From Sipunculus nudus (lineage: Eukaryota; Annelida; Sipuncula; Golfingiida; Sipunculidae), in contig CM049308.1 of NCBI GenBank assembly GCA_026874595.1, positions 96,210,624 through 96,274,623 of the forward strand: a stretch of DNA of 64,000 bases, read 5' to 3'. This document shows positions 51,401 to 61,449 of this stretch, in pieces. The notes below the pieces were generated by a model. The model saw only the letters and a program-made list of their open reading frames with translations. It searched no databases and had not been told where the DNA came from. Within the stretch, counting starts at the first letter, position 1. Each line of letters opens with the position of its first letter. The translations under genes and the position numbers were made by a program.

Positions 51401-54400
51401 TATGTCAGTTTACTAATGCCCTCACTCCTCTAGGTCACCTAGTCAACTAATCACTGTAGTTATGTCATTATACAGATGCCCTTACTCCTCTAGGTCACCT
51501 AGTTGACTATTCACTGTAGTTATGTCATTATACAGATGCCCTCAATCCTCTAGGTCCTCTAGTTGACTAAACACTGTAGTTATGTCAGTTTACTGATGCC
51601 CTCAATCCTCTAGGTTACCTGGTCAACTGATCACATTATAAAGGTCAGTACCAGTATACATGCCCTCACTCCTCTAAGTCACCTATTCAGCTGAACACTG
51701 AAGTTATGTCAGTATACAGATGCCCTCACTCCTTTAGGTCACCTATTCAGCTGATCACTGTAGTTATGTCAGTATACAGATGCCCTAACTCCTCTAGGTC
51801 CTCTAGTTGACTAAACACTGTAGTTCTGTCAGTTTACTGATGCCCTCAATCCTCTAGGTTACCTGGTCAACTGATCACATTATAAAGGTCAGTACCAGTA
51901 TACATGCCCTCACTCCTCTAAGTCACCTATTCAGCTGAACACTGAAGTTATGTCAGTATACAGATGCCCTCACTCCTTTAGGTCACCTAGTCGACTATTC
52001 ACTGTAGTTATGTCATTATACAGATGCCCTCAATCCTCTAGGTCCTCTAGTTGACTAAACACTGTAGTTATGTCAGTTTACTGATGCCCTCAATCCTCTA
52101 GGTTACCTGGTCAACTGATCACATTATAAAGGTCAGTACCAGTATACATGCCCTCACTCCTCTAAGTCACCTATTTAGCTGAACACTGAAGTTATGTCAG
52201 TATACAGATGCCCTCACTCCTCTAGGTCACCTAGTTGACTATTCACTGTAGTTATGTCATTATACAGATGCCCTCAATCCTCTAGGTCCTCTAGTTGACT
52301 AAACACTGTAGTTATGTCAGTTTACTGATGCCCTCAATCCTCTAGGTTACCTGGTCAACTGATCACATTATTAAGGTCAGTACCAGTATACATGCCCTCA
52401 CTCCTCTAAGTCACCTATTCAGCTGAACACTGAAGTTATGTCAGTATACAGATGCCCTAACTCCTCTAGGTCCTCTAGTTGACTAAACACTGTAGTTCTG
52501 TCAGTTTACTGATGCCCTCAATCCTCTAGGTTACCTGGTCAACTGATCACATTATAAAGGTCAGTACCAGTATACATGCCCTCACTCCTCTAAGTCACCT
52601 ATTCAGCTGAACACTGAAGTTATGTCAGTATACAGATGCCCTCACTCCTTTAGGTCACCTAGTCGACTATTCACTGTAGTTATGTCATTATACAGATGCC
52701 CTCAATCCTCTAGGTCCTCTAGTTGACTAAACACTGTAGTTATGTCAGTTTACTGATGCCCTCACTCCTCTAGGTTACCTGGTCAACTGATCACATTATA
52801 AAGGTCAGTACCAGTATACATGCCCTCACTCCTCTAAGTCACCTATTCAGCTGAACACTGAAGTTATGTCAGTATACAGATGCCCTAACTCCTCTAGGTC
52901 CTCTAGTTGACTAAACACTGTAGTTCTGTCAGTTTACTGATGCCCTCAATCCTCTATGTTACCTGGTCAACTGATCACATTATAAAGGTCAGTACCAGTA
53001 TACATGCCCTCACTCCTCTAAGTCACCTATTTAGCTGAACACTGAAGTTATGTCAGTATACAGATGCCCTCACTCCTTTAGGTCACCTAGTCGACTATTC
53101 ACTGTAGTTATGTCATTATACAGATGCCCTCAATCCTCTAGGTCCTCTAGTTGACTAAACACTGTAGTTATGTCAGTTTACTGATGCCCTCAATCCTCTA
53201 GGTTACCTGGTCAACTGATCACATTATAAAGGTCAGTACCAGTATACATGCCCTCACTCCTCTAAGTCACCTATTTAGCTGAACACTGAAGTTATGTCAG
53301 TATACAGATGCCCTCACTCCTCTAGGTCACCTAGTTGACTATTCACTGTAGTTATGTCATTATACAGATGCCCTCAATCCTCTAGGTCCTCTAGTTGACT
53401 AAACACTGTAGTTATGCAGTTTACTGATGCCCTCAATCCTCTAGGTTACCTGGTCAACTGATCACATTATTAAGGTCAGTACCAGTATACATGCCCTCAC
53501 TCCTCTAAGTCACCTATTCAGCTGAACACTGAAGTTATGTCAGTATACAGATGCCCTCACTCCTTTAGGTCACCTAGTCGACTATTCACTGTAGTAATGT
53601 CATTATACAGATGCCCTCAATCCTCTAGGTCCTCTAGTTGACTAAACACTGTAGTTATGTCAGTTTACTGATGCCCTCAATCCTCTAGATTACCTGGTCA
53701 ACTGATCACATTATAAAGGTCAGTACCAGTATACATGCCCTCACTCCTCAAAGTCACCTATTCAGCTGAACACTGAAGTTATGTCAGTATACAGATGCCC
53801 TCACTCCTTTAGGTCACCTAGTCAACTAATCACTGTAGTTATGTCATTATACAGATGCCCTCACTCCTCTAGGTCACCTAGTTGACTATTCACTGTAGTT
53901 ATGTCATTATACAGATGCCCTCAATCCTCTAGGTCCTCTAGTTGACTAAACACTGTAGTTATGTCAGTTTACTGATGCCCTCAATCCTCTAGGTTACCTG
54001 GTCAACTGATCACATTATAAAGGTCAGTACCAGTATACATGCCCTCACTCCTCTAAGTCACCTATTCAGCTTAACACTGAAGTTATGTCAGTATACAGAT
54101 GCCCTCACTCCTCTAGGTCACCTAGTCGACTATTCACTGTAGTTATGTCATTATACAGATGCCCTCACTCCTCTAGGTCCTCTAGTTGACTAAACACTGT
54201 AGTTATGTCAGTTTACTGATGCCCTCAATCCTCTAGGTTACCTGGTCAACTGATCACATTATTAAGGTCAGTACCAGTATACATGCCCTCACTCCTCTAA
54301 GTCACCTATTCAGCTGATCACTGTAGTTATGTCAGTATACAGATGCCCTCACTCCTCTAGGTCACCTAGTTGACTAAACACTGTAGTTATGTCAGTTTAC

Positions 54401-54975
54401 TGATGCCCTCAATCCTCTAGGTTACCTGGTCAACTGATCACATTATTAAGGTCAGTACCAGTATACATGCCCTCACTCCTCTAAGTCACCTATTCAGCTG
54501 ATCACTGTAGTTATGTCAGTATACTGATGCCCTCACTCCTCTAGGTCAACTAGTCAACTAATCACTGTAGTTATGTCAGTTTACTGATGCCCTCAATCCT
54601 CTAGGTTACCATGTCAACTGATCACATTATTAAGGTCAGTACCAGTATACATGCCCTCACTCCTCTAGGTCATCTATTCAGCTGATCACTGTAGGTTATG
54701 TCAGTATACTGATGCCCTCACGCGTCTAGGTCACCTAGTCAGTTGATTACTGAAGTTATGTCAGTTTACTGATGCCCTCAATCCTCTAGGTTACCATGTC
54801 AACTGATCACATTATTAAGGTCAGTACCAGTATACATGCCCTCACTCCTCTAGGTCATCTATTCAGCTGATCACTGTAGGTTATGTCAGTAAACTGATGC
54901 CCTCACGCGTCTAGGTCACCTAGTCAGTTGATTACTGAAGTTATGTCAGTTTACTGATGCCCTCAATCCTGTATT
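24423..54975. repeat. Satellite sub-array B: diverged monomers in nested higher-order repeats
   Basis: Units have GCCCTCAATC or GCCCTCACTC in place of the A-type end, and most have AGTTATGTCA in place of AGTAAGGTCA. Four monomer kinds follow one another: a 64-bp one with GGTCAGTACCAGTATACATG, and three of 60 bp (with CTATTCAGCTGAACACTGAA; CTAGTCGACTATTCACTG or CTAGTTGACTATTCACTG; and GGTCCTCTAGTTGACTAAAC). Together they make a 244-bp block (for example 28915 to 29159); a 184-bp block lacks one 60-mer (29159 to 29343). Blocks are arranged in much longer repeats with offsets of 8309 bp (33349 to 41658, 35977 to 44286, 38483 to 46792) and 4521 bp (46792 to 51313, 48893 to 53414). Confidence 0.96.
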
Positions 54976-56335
54976 AAGGTCAGTACCAGTATACTGATGT
55001 GCTCATTCCTAGGTTACCTAGCTGACTGATCACTGTTGCTAGGTCAGTATACTGATGCCCTCATGCGTCTAGGTCACCTAGTCAGCTGATCACTGTAGTT
55101 TGATTAGTAGCTGATGTGTTAATTCCTCTAGGTGACCTAGTCAGCTGATCACTGAAGTTGGGTCAGTATACTGAAGTGTTCACTCCTCTAGGTCACCTAT
55201 TCGACTGATCACTGTAGCTAGGTCAGTATACTGATGCTCTCACTCCTCTAGGTGACCTAGTCAGCTGATCACTGTAGTCAGGTCAGTATACTGACGTGCT
55301 CACTCCTGTAGGTCACCTAGTTGACTGATCACTGTAGCTAGGTCAGTATACTGATGCTCTCACTCCTCTAGGTGACCAAGTCAACTAATCACTGTAGTTA
55401 GGTCAGTATACTGACGTGTTCACTCCTCTAGGTCACCTAGTCGACTGATCACTGTAGCTAGGTCAGTATACTGATGCTCTCACTCCTCTAGGTGACCTAG
55501 TCAGCTGATCACTGTAGTCAGGTCAGTATACTGACGTGCTCACTCCTGTAGGTCACCTAGTTGACTGATCACTGTAGCTAGGTCAGTATACTGATGCTCT
55601 CACTCCTCTAGGTGACCTAGTCAACTAATCACTGTAGTTAGGTCAGTATACTGACGTGTTCACTCCTCTAGGTCATCTAGTCGACTGATCACTGTAGCTA
55701 GGTCAGTATACTGATGCTCTCACTCCTCTAGGTGACCTAGTCAGCTGATCACTGTAGTCAGGTCAGTATACTGACGTGCTCACTCCTGTAGGTCACCTAG
55801 TTGACTGATCACTGTAGCTAGGTCAGTATACTGATGCTCTCACTCCTCTAGGTGACCTAGTCAACTAATCACTGTAGTTAGGTCAGTATACTGACGTGTT
55901 CACCCCTCTAGGTCACCTAGTCGACTGATCACTGTAGCTAGGTCAGTATACTGATGCTCTCACTCCTCTAGGTGACCTAGTCAGGTGATAACTGTAGTCA
56001 GGTCAGTATACTGACGTGCTCACTCCTGTAGGTCACCTAGTTGACTGATCACTGTAGCTAGGTCAGTATACTGATGCTCTCACTCCTCTAGGTGACCTGG
56101 TCAGCTGATCACTGTAGTTAGGTCAGTATACTGACGTGCTCACTCCTCTAGGTCACCTAGTCGACTGATCACTGTAGCTAGGTCAGTATACTGATGCTCT
56201 CACTCCTCTAGGTGACCTAGTCAGCTGATCACTGTAGTCAGGTCAGTATACTGACGTGCTCACTCCTGTAGGTCACCTAGTCAACTGATCACTGTAGTCA
56301 GGTCAGTGTATAGATGTCCTAACTCTTTGGTCACT
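54976..56335. repeat. Satellite sub-array C: 240-bp tetramers of the 60-mer
   Basis: Units alternate CTGACGTG(C/T)TCACTC and CTGATGCTCTCACTC, and CTAGGTGACCTAG with TAGGTCACCTAG. The order of variants repeats every 240 bp (55321, 55561, 55801, 56041). The last unit decays at TATAGATGTCCTAACTC (about 56309-56326). The dyads of the A-type unit are restored here, although B lies in between. Confidence 0.95.
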
Positions 56336-56704
56336 TAATTTATCACACTGGTTTGTACTCTACCAGTTGTGACGCGGACAGATCCAGTAAATTTATAACA
56401 TTACAGGGGTAATGTCTGACAGAGTTGCTGATTTTCTATACCGTACTTCTGACTGATGAAGTTTTAAAAATTATACACTGAACAACTCCAGTGAAACTAT
56501 AAATTCCCTACCTGCATTACACTGCCTCATTATGTATTAAAATGGTTTGATTGATTATTGAATACATAAACCACAAAAGTTCAAATTTTAGTATTATGAA
56601 GGGCCCCTTTTTTAAACATGTTCATAATCCAGTGGCTTTATCCAGGGATAATCCTGTTTAACATGATTCCACAAACATTGTTTTTCCAAGTTTTTTCCTC
56701 AAAC
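56336..56704. other. Unique sequence between satellite and right dispersed repeat
   Basis: No gene or repeat was recognised, except a 15-bp sequence at 56340-56354 that also occurs at 19694-19708 with one mismatch. Confidence 0.55.
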
Positions 56705-58586
56705 AAGGGACCCATGGGTCATGGCGCTCAGCTGAAGTTTGAAAAATATTTGCAAATGCAAAATATGCAAAATATTCTATTGTAATGTTTTTCATTTATA
56801 CAAGCATATGAAAAGCTAAGAGGAAAGGGGCCCTCCTACTTGGTTATAGTAAAGTTCTAAATATATGATTGCAAACTAATACTCTGACAAGACTGTCATG
56901 AAGAAAAACAGTAACAGTCTTGTGATACTGTGATGCATATGAAAAATTTACAGATGGACAGGCAAGTGGACCTTTATTTCACTTTCAAGTGAATAATGCA
57001 TTTAAGTTTATATATAAGCCTATTTTTTAAGCATATCCACTTTTTCCATTAATAGTTTTTATCTGATTCATTTTTTTTATTTTTATAAATTTGTAATAAA
57101 AAAACTGAAAATATAAGTTAAAATATTAGAATTCTAAGTTGCAATCATTATATCCAGAGTGTAGCTCATATTGGGTCATATTATGCATACACATATATTT
57201 TATTATTTTTAAATCACAAATGTTTAAACTGAATTTAAAAGAAAATAATGCCACAACATGGCATCTACAAGATTATTCCTTGAATCACTATTAAAAAGTT
57301 TTGCACATTGGAGTTTTCAGTACATGCTTAATTTTATTCAATGAATTGAAATAAAAGATTCAGTAAATTTGATAAAATAAAAGCATCTTTTCAAATAAAG
57401 TATACATACTGTTTGCTGAATAAGGACAAACAATATCATTGTGCTAATTACTATCTCAGCTATAATTTATTACTGGAATTAATAGTCAATTTCACACCTG
57501 GTGAAGTTTTTACTTTTCTAAAGTAAGGAATTACTTATTTGATGAACATCCACACTTTCATACTAATACACCACTTTGTGGACACAATTCAATGTGCTCT
57601 TTAATCATTGTAACCCTGGTGGTACAATACAAAATCTAAAATGTAGCATAGCCAAGAATAAAATAAAATACAGAAAATTATAACATTCATCTAGTTGATG
57701 CACCATCTGGGGGGGGGGGGGGGGGGGGAGGGGGGAGTTCAGGGCAGAGGGGAAGCTTGCTAGTAGTGGCCAAGCTGAGCCAAGGCAAGCTGCCTGGGGT
57801 CAGTTACATAATGCAAGTGAAGGCTGTACTACCAGGTGGGCTAGATGTAAACAAAACTTGACATGGTGTATGGAAACTTGAATAAAAGTTACTCTTTCAA
57901 TCAATTCCTTTGAAATTTCAGATTTTGAAAGATTAAATCCTTATGTATACATGTTGTGAAAATTAAATCAACAGTGCTTACAGGGAAAAAACGTGCCATT
58001 GCCAAAGTTGGACAAAATTTAAGGTATTGATTTTTTATTTATGCTAATAACTTGACAAATTTGCAAAATTCAGATCTAATTTTGGGTAAACAATTGAATC
58101 TTGATTAAATAAAGTTATATTCCTAAAAAAAAGTCTCCAGCTTCAGCAATTCTCATGTTAGGTGAGTAAATATATTTCCTGATTTTTTAAAAATTGCATT
58201 ATATTTGGGCCCATAACTTCAGAATAATACCCAATACTGACCTAATTTTTGGTATGTTCATAGAAAATGTATGGAAGAAAATGAATACTAAATATGATCA
58301 AAAACAGATCAGTGGTTTTGATTTTAGGCAGCCTTCAAGTGTAACAATGGTTTTTAATGGAAAACAGAGGTTTTTCCTTAATATCTCGAAGGGACAAAGT
58401 CCTAATGACCCAATTTTCGGTATGGTAGGAGATTTTGGGGACATCTAATGGTATACAAAGTTTTGGATTCGTAGGTCTAACGGTTTTAAAACGTGCCCTG
58501 TTAATGGCTGGCCGGCCGGACGGACGACAGACAAAGGACCACGACTATAGCTCAGATGACTTATAGTCAGCTGAGCTAAAAATGTA
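56705..58586. repeat. Dispersed repeat, right copy flanking the satellite
   Basis: Same terminus as the left copy (GGGACCCATGGGTCATGGCG then CTCAGCTGA) and same end (GACTATAGCTCAGATGACTT, CAGCTGAGCTAAAAA), in the same orientation. It lacks about 600 bases near the start and has only one of the two internal repeats, so it is about 1.9 kb against 3.1 kb. Contains a run of 20 G at 57709-57728. The open frame at 58194-58448 lies wholly in the repeat and is not supported as a gene. Confidence 0.8.
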
Positions 58587-58612
58587 AATTATAACTAGAT
58601 ATTGGTGCCATA

Positions 58613-59548
58613 GTATCCCCAGACAATTAACCCCCCCCCCCCCCCTCCCCTTTAAGAATAAGCCCCCCCATCTTCGGCAACAATTAATATCAGACCACTC
58701 TCACAAAAAAGGTTACTCTCATAGAAAAGGTCATGACCCCAATTTCAATATACATCATCCCGTAACCCATGTCTATGTATATGCATAATATGAAAGAAAT
58801 CTGTCCATTAGTTTTTGACTTATAATGCTCACAGTACTGTTAAGTGGCAATGATGGGGTATAAAACGGCACAAAAACAAGTAAAAGAATAACAGGTGGCC
58901 CTACCAGTTTCCAGTACATGACAACACTAACCAAGATCTTCAGTCAAGTTGATTTTTGGACCAATCCATGCATCCCTTATTGAGGTATTAATGATTTTGT
59001 GTGATTTTTTACCATATATGGCAATATTCAAGGTCAAGGCCACTCTAATAGGATAGGTCATGACCCCAATTTATATATACATCATCCCATAACCCATGTT
59101 TATGTATATGCATAATATAAAAGAAACCTGTCCATGAGTTTTTGACTTATAATGCTCACAGTACTGTCAAGTGGCAATTTTAGGGGTATTAAAAGGCACA
59201 AAAACAAGTAAAGAATAATAGGTGGTGCCACCAGTTTCTGGAAAGTGACAACCCTATCCATGATCTTCAATCAACTTGATTTTGGGATCAATCCATGCAA
59301 GATTTTTTGAGATATTTAAGAATTTGTGTAATTTTCCCCAAAATTGGATCTATTCTAGGTCAAGGACACTCTTCCAGTAAAGGTCATGACCTCATTTTAA
59401 ATAGGTGTCGTCCTCCAACCCATATCTATACATATAACAAGTTTGGTAAAGATACGTGAAATATTTTTTGAATTATCGTGCCAACTAGATTTATATGAGG
59501 CGGCAGCGGCATTTAAACATAGTATCCCCCAACTTTGTCTGGGGATAC
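58613..59548. mobile_element. Non-autonomous element with 14-bp terminal inverted repeats
   Basis: GTATCCCCAGACAA (58613-58626) and TTGTCTGGGGATAC (59535-59548) are exact reverse complements. Near the right end, GTATCCCC (from about 59523) and GGGGATAC form a hairpin. The interior has two related halves sharing AAGGTCATGACCCCAATTT, CATCATCCC.TAACCCATG and TTTTTGACTTATAATGCTCA (from about 58725 and 59065). No transposase. A C15 run lies at 58631-58645. Target duplication not clear (possibly TA or ATA). A partial second copy is at 62790-63358. Confidence 0.75.
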
Positions 59549-59753
59549 AATAAACGTTTATTCTTTAATTATTAAACTTAAGTATGGAACTTTTGATCAT
59601 ACCAGTGCTGGCTGTATGGTGACTGCAATATGGTGTCATGCAGAGGGGGGAAGTGTTGCATAGGGTTTTTTTTAGATGTCTTTGTCATTTATTTAAAAGA
59701 GGAACTATTATTTTTACTTTTACACCAGTTTTCATGTTACATTTGACACACAC

Positions 59754-59854
59754 CATTTCTTGGTACATTCCACAATGAGCTCTGTGTATGAAGCTGTGAA
59801 CTGGAACTTGGATGCAGACTTGCCGACCCTCTGGAGTCTCTTCCAGACACTCAT
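59754..59854 (-). CDS. EHBP1: EHBP1 coding exon 1 with start codon
   Basis: Encodes 33 residues plus the first two bases of Trp34: MSVWKRLQRVGKSASKFQFT followed by ASYTELIVECTKK. Vertebrate EHBP1 starts with nearly the same residues (M(A)SVWKRLQRVGK.ASKFQF.ASY.EL), so the start is secure. An in-frame TAA lies nine codons upstream of the ATG (59881-59879), which excludes an earlier in-frame start in this exon. The donor is GTGTGTGTC, a weak match to consensus. The TG left at the end plus G at the start of exon 2 gives the conserved Trp. This exon opens the NT-C2 domain, with the basic WKRLQRVGK segment at its N-terminus. Confidence 0.96.
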
Positions 59855-59933
59855 GATGATGGCAGGCTTGGGGTGTTTTTATTTAATGCTCTCTCAGTAA
59901 CCTGTTGCTGTCCTGGGCATACTTGATCACAAC
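59855..59933 (-). other. EHBP1: EHBP1 5' untranslated part of exon 1
   Basis: A plausible splice acceptor (GTGCATTTCAG) ends at 59934, so the leader of this exon may be 79 nt, preceded by a non-coding exon further upstream. Without transcripts, a start site inside this region cannot be excluded. A small upstream frame, ATG at 59920 to TGA at 59894 (8 codons), precedes the main ATG. Confidence 0.55.
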
Positions 59934-60349
59934 CTGAAATGCACATTCTAGGTTAAAGCAAAAAATAATATAATAATGTTAAACAGCTTGCTTTATGTTA
60001 ATGAAATAAATGCCCATGGGTCATGACACTCAGCTGATTGGTATGATATTTTGGCCTAACATACACAAGCGTTAGTCAATTCTTTTAAGAATTTAGTTCT
60101 GAATTTTAACTTCCTGGAGGACAGCTGTCATCTGTTCAAAGCACATTAATTAACAGGCCAGGGCAAAATATATTTAATTGCTGAGACAATACAATGACAT
60201 GATTGATAATTTGTCTGTATCAAAATAGCCATCAAGCCAGCAAAAGAATGGGGAGAAGAGCCCCAGAGGACAGTGGATTACTGTAAGATCGACATAAATA
60301 AATTTCAAGAAAATCCATATAAGAACCAGGATATGGGTGGTTGACATGC
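59934..60349. other. Sequence upstream of EHBP1 exon 1
   Basis: Contains GCCCATGGGTCATGACACTCAGCTGATTGG near 60012-60040 in two adjoining parts, the same terminus as the dispersed repeats at 16468 and 56705, here without the rest of the element. No promoter motif was recognised with confidence. Confidence 0.5.
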
Positions 60350-61375
60350 GACTTCAGGTATCTGTCAAAACTCAGAGGCATGAAATCCCTCCTGACGTGA
60401 CAGTCACAGCCCTCCAAATTTGTGGCATCAGAGATGCTGATGTATCCCAAGATGCAAAGATGGACATAACTAAAAAAAATGTTGTAGGTGGCACCACCAG
60501 TCATGCAAAATTTCAAGCTGATAAGTACACCCTTAAGATATGTGTGATTTCATCCAAGACAGATGCATATGGGGACATCATGCAAAGACAATTGTAGGTG
60601 ATGCCATGTGTCTTGTATACAAGAAAAAGCAAATCCAAGATCTATGGCCATGCAAAATTTCAGGCTAATATATTCAACTACTCCTGTGATGAATACATGG
60701 ATGTATTCTACCAATATGGGATTATAGGTGGCGCACCCAGTCATGTGTACATGAAATCTACCTAAGATGGACTAACAAGCAAAAATTTCAGACGATTAAG
60801 CCACACCTCTCCTGAAAAAGGGCATCTGTATAATCTATGAAAAGATGAAGGTAGAGGGCACCACCACTCTTGTCTATGAAAAAAGCTATCCAAGATGGAT
60901 AAATGTGCAAAATTTCTGGTTGATACATCCATCCACTCCTGTGATGTGTGCAATTTCACTACAAAATTAGATGGACTCTACGTGTAGGTGGATTGTGTTT
61001 GAGATCAATGTACCCATTATCTTTAGACATGCAAAATTCCAGGCAGATAAGTCAAACCACTCCAGAGATAAATGCATTCTACAAATATGTAATTATAGGT
61101 GGTGCCACCTGTCATATGTATGAGAAAGCAACCACGATGAATGAACATGCCAAATTTCTGGGGATACAGGCCTCCAAAGCAAACACACAAATGGATGCCT
61201 CAAGAGAACATTTGCAGATGGTGCAACCTGTCTTGAGTATGACATAAATGAAACTAAGAACCATGGACATGCACAATTTTGGTGAAACATCAAACCACTC
61301 CTAAGATATGTCCTGTTATCAATAAAAAGATGCACAGATGGACATTACGCAGAAAGGATAATAGATGGTACCAAA
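60350..61375. repeat. Degenerate tandem repeat, about 125 bp, eight copies
   Basis: The motif AGGTGGCACCACCAGTCATG or a decayed form occurs near 60487, 60597, 60726, 60852, 60986, 61098, 61216 and 61363 (spacings 110-147 bp). Each is followed or preceded by a CATGCAAAATTTC-like word and GATAAGTMMACCACTCC. Short open frames on both strands come from this repeat and are not supported as genes. Confidence 0.75.
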
Positions 61376-61449
61376 AATCTTTATTGGGAATGACTTCACA
61401 TGTGACTAAAATATACTGACACTTGGCATATTTATTGTTTCTTCCATCT

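Larger units (their letters stand above)
19708..56335. repeat. 36.6-kb satellite array, 60-bp basic unit
   Basis: An unbroken tandem array whose basic period is 60 bp. In sub-array A each unit starts CTAGGTCACCTAGTCAACTA, continues ATCACTGTAGTAAGGTCAGT and ends ATACTGATGTGCTCACACCT. The array lies inside the first coding intron of EHBP1. It has no open reading frame of note. Three sub-arrays (A, B, C) are described separately. The unit carries two perfect dyads, CTAGGTCACCTAG and TCAGTATACTGA. Exact copy number in the genome is uncertain, because arrays of this size are often mis-assembled. Confidence 0.98.
4535..59753 (-). other. EHBP1: First coding intron of EHBP1, about 55 kb
   Basis: Bounded by the exon 1 donor (GTGTGTGTC from 59753 on the minus strand) and the exon 2 acceptor (ending at 4535). 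It contains two minisatellites, a complete LTR element, two copies of a dispersed repeat, a TIR element and the 36.6-kb satellite. The exon 1 donor is a weak match to GTRAGT. No other coding exon was found inside it. Non-coding alternative exons cannot be excluded. Confidence 0.88.

Noticed and set aside
19708..56335. Regular repeats that could be taken for a CRISPR array
   Set aside because: The repeats are contiguous 60-mers without unique spacers, the surroundings are spliced animal DNA, and no cas gene is present.
58194..58448. 84-codon frame in the right dispersed repeat
   Set aside because: The corresponding region in the left copy (about 18540-18790) is broken, and the sequence is a dispersed repeat.
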